NCBI GenBank assembly: GCA_963787005.1
Contig: CAWBBX010000065.1
Span: 1-8,118 of the forward strand
Direction: 5' to 3'
DNA: 8,118 bases
From: FEN-1297 sp963787005
GTDB lineage: Bacteria; Bacteroidota; Ignavibacteria; Ignavibacteriales; Ignavibacteriaceae
Part shown: in pieces, positions 6,722 through 8,118 of the stretch
Layout: every line of letters starts with the position of its first letter
Numbering within the stretch: the first letter of the stretch is position 1
The notes under the pieces: generated by a model
The model's input: the letters and a program-made list of their open reading frames with translations, nothing else
Databases searched by the model: none
Told to the model about the DNA's origin: nothing
Translations under genes and position numbers: made by a program

Positions 6722-6727
6722 ATCCCC
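6722..6727 (-). promoter_or_regulatory. Ribosome-binding site (GGGGAT) of the M28 peptidase gene
   Basis: TGGGGATA on the minus strand with GGGGAT 3 nt before the ATG, the same box and spacing as in front of the GH3 gene. Confidence 0.5.
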
Positions 6728-6854
6728 ATATTAAAAACGCCGGAAACACTCGCAAGAAAAATATAAAGCTTAAGTATGCCTTTAAATTATTAATATATTT
6801 GGATGGGAATTTGACGTTACAGGCGGTCGGGTTTGCGGATTTTCGCTATGAAAT

Positions 6855-7064
6855 TTACGACAGTGTCTCGATTAATCCGACCAGCCCGAATAAGATTAGA
6901 ATACACGCAATAATAATAAGCCGGCCGTTTCTGCTTTCTTTCGGGAATATGTATCCGCCTTCCTTATCAAATTTATCGTAATATTTCACGAGCTTCTTAT
7001 TAAATATGATGACGAATATTCCGAGCAAGATGGGAATCAGTTCTATTAAAATCATCCAGTTCAT
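6855..7064 (-). CDS. Small two-helix membrane protein (69 aa), function unknown
   Basis: Two hydrophobic helices (about 4-21 and 49-66) are separated by a charged loop, FNKKLVKYYDKFDKEGGYIFPKESRNGR. This predicts a hairpin topology with a positively charged cytoplasmic loop and both ends outside. I do not recognise a characterised family. The coding call rests on this balanced layout and a weak purine-rich stretch (AAGAGAA) before the ATG. It sits between the symporter (262 bp upstream) and the M28 peptidase (136 bp downstream), too far apart to argue for one operon. Confidence 0.65.
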   Translation of the reverse strand: MNWMILIELIPILLGIFVIIFNKKLVKYYDKFDKEGGYIFPKESRNGRLIIIACILILFGLVGLIETLS

Positions 7065-7326
7065 AAATAATTTCTCTTGTTGAAATAATATTAATGGGAA
7101 AATATTTAAAGAAAGATAAATCCGGAATTCTTAAACGACGCACCCCTTTATTTATATTCCAATATAATAAATAAAAGAAAATATGCATACGGGATGTTTG
7201 TAGAATATCGCAATAAAGAAAGGACTTAATACTTCTGAATAAAGAGACAAACGGACGTGCGCAAAATTTATAAAACGAAACATCGGCATGATGATGAATA
7301 TCTACTCACATCACTCCAATATTCCA
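7065..7326. other. Intergenic region without a recognisable gene
   Basis: This gap separates the symporter stop from the 69-residue protein start. It is AT-rich, especially 7145-7180, where TATATT CC AATATA forms a short inverted repeat inside a longer imperfect one. That part is a plausible promoter region for the 69-residue gene. I see no terminator with a U-run after the symporter and no tRNA-like structure. Confidence 0.4.
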
Positions 7327-8118
7327 TTACTCCGTTTTTTTATCTCTGTCCGAAAGCGCGTTTAATAATCCGCCAATCAGCAGCGTTGCTATTACGCCGA
7401 CGAGCGTAAACCACGTCCACGCGACGAGCTTCAGGGAGATGACGGTAATCATTATAAAAATTCCGCCTACGAAACCGGCCAGAGCGTCTTCCTGCCTGGC
7501 CTTCTTGAATAATATTCCGAGAAGGAAGGTACCGAGCAGTCCACCGTATGTAAATGAGGCAATACTCAGCGCAAGCTCAACTACAGCCTGAGTAGTAGAC
7601 ATGAAGAACAGCGCAGCGCCTACTAGTAGCACCGCCCAGAATATTGTAAATATTCTTGATATCTTAAGTTGTTTTTCATCGCTCGCGTTTTTGCCGAAGA
7701 AAGGCACGTAAAGGTCCATCATCGACGACGAAGAAAGCGAACTTATTGATCCTGCCAAAGTGGAGAGCGCCGCGGCAAAGAGTCCGGCTATTATTAAACC
7801 TGTTAATCCCGAAGGCAGAACGTTTATAATAAACATCGGGAAGACCGCATCCGACCTGGTACCCGGCATAGCCCCGTAGTAAGCGTAAAGCATAACTCCT
7901 ACCACTAGGAAAATCGCAAATTGAATTATTATAATAATGCCGCTTCCGATAATCGCTTTCTGGCTGTCCTTCAGGCTTTTGGTTGTAAGCAGTCTTTGTA
8001 CAATAAGCTGGTCGGTGCCGTGAGAAGCCATGGAAAGAAACGCTCCGCCTACTACTCCTCCGATCAATGTATACGGCTGACTGAAGAAGCCGCTTATTCC
8101 TTTATCGAATCCCCAGTT
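7327..8118 (-). CDS. Sodium:solute symporter family transporter, C-terminal half (truncated at the window edge)
   Basis: Inner-membrane sodium-coupled transporter of the SSS family (solutes include sugars, amino acids, carboxylates). The frame is open from the right edge: 263 residues are visible and start outside the window. The first candidate start inside it is an unsupported TTG at 8067 in mid-helix, so the gene is cut by the window. Family evidence: MASHGTDQLIVQRLL (a conserved SSS stretch) and ALSTLAGSISSLSSSSMMDLY, corresponding to the helix around the Na2 sodium site with its Ser/Thr residues, then four further hydrophobic helices and a short charged tail (SDRDKKTE). About seven membrane segments are visible, consistent with the second half of a 13-15 helix protein of about 500-600 residues. 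A sugar substrate would fit the nearby GH3, but this is not shown. Confidence 0.92.
   Translation of the reverse strand, partial: NWGFDKGISGFFSQPYTLIGGVVGGAFLSMASHGTDQLIVQRLLTTKSLKDSQKAIIGSGIIIIIQFAIFLVVGVMLYAYYGAMPGTRSDAVFPMFIINVLPSGLTGLIIAGLFAAALSTLAGSISSLSSSSMMDLYVPFFGKNASDEKQLKISRIFTIFWAVLLVGAALFFMSTTQAVVELALSIASFTYGGLLGTFLLGILFKKARQEDALAGFVGGIFIMITVISLKLVAWTWFTLVGVIATLLIGGLLNALSDRDKKTE

Noticed and set aside
6760..6800. Possible promoter for the M28 gene (TTTAAA and TATATT on the minus strand)
   Set aside because: The two boxes are only about 15 bp apart and neither matches a consensus well; in such AT-rich DNA this is expected by chance.
7000..7188. Minus-strand frame of 62 codons upstream of and overlapping the 69-residue gene
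   Set aside because: It overlaps the start of the 69-residue membrane protein in another frame, lacks a ribosome site, and its residue pattern fits translated AT-rich intergenic DNA.
1..8118. Defence system, CRISPR array, prophage or insertion sequence
   Set aside because: No repeat-spacer pattern, transposase, integrase, nuclease or toxin-antitoxin gene was seen; the recognisable genes are metabolic, secreted or membrane proteins.

Overview
All recognisable genes lie on the minus strand. The window reads like accessory chromosome of a free-living member of the Bacteroidota/Chlorobiota group, most likely an Ignavibacteria-type organism. The strongest clue is that two secreted enzymes end in the YPNPFN...KKM(V/I)LLK module, a type A C-terminal sorting domain of the type IX secretion system (T9SS). 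These modules are very common in Ignavibacteria and Bacteroidota. The lineage is an inference; no rRNA or other marker gene is present.

Layout in the direction of transcription (right to left): (1) the C-terminal half of a sodium:solute symporter, running off the right edge (8118-7327); (2) a 69-residue two-helix membrane protein (7064-6855); (3) a secreted M28 metallopeptidase with a T9SS tail (6718-5519); (4) a monotopic phosphoglycosyl transferase of the bacterial sugar transferase family (5242-4574); (5) a 63-residue tail-anchored protein (4425-4234); (6) a 136-residue four-helix membrane protein (4062-3652); (7) a small cupin lacking the usual metal-binding histidines (3558-3196); (8) a large secreted family 3 glycoside hydrolase (3137 to the left edge), whose frame is broken near 941.

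The GH3 gene is the centrepiece. Read across one +1 base at about 941, it encodes roughly 1045 residues: signal peptide, GH3 catalytic domains, Fn3-like domain, CARDB-type domain, F5/8 type C (discoidin-like) carbohydrate-binding domain and T9SS tail. Only the first two bases after the last sense codon fall outside the window. The shift splits the CARDB domain, so a product made only from the first frame would lose its binding domain and its T9SS tail.

Gene spacing is 58-276 bp with no overlaps, so there is no compact operon. The cupin and GH3 genes (58 bp apart) are the likeliest to be co-transcribed. Secreted glycosidase, secreted peptidase and a possibly sugar-importing symporter fit a polymer-degrading lifestyle, but no shared pathway can be shown. 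Three genes (GH3, M28, 136-residue protein) carry the same GGGGAT box 3-4 nt before the start codon. Intergenic DNA holds several short palindromes, including a 21-bp one (3157-3177), a CCTGCCT/AGGCAGG hairpin (4544-4564) and a 14-bp one (5349-5362). No tRNA, rRNA, CRISPR array, insertion sequence or defence system was seen. I found no clear new multi-gene system.
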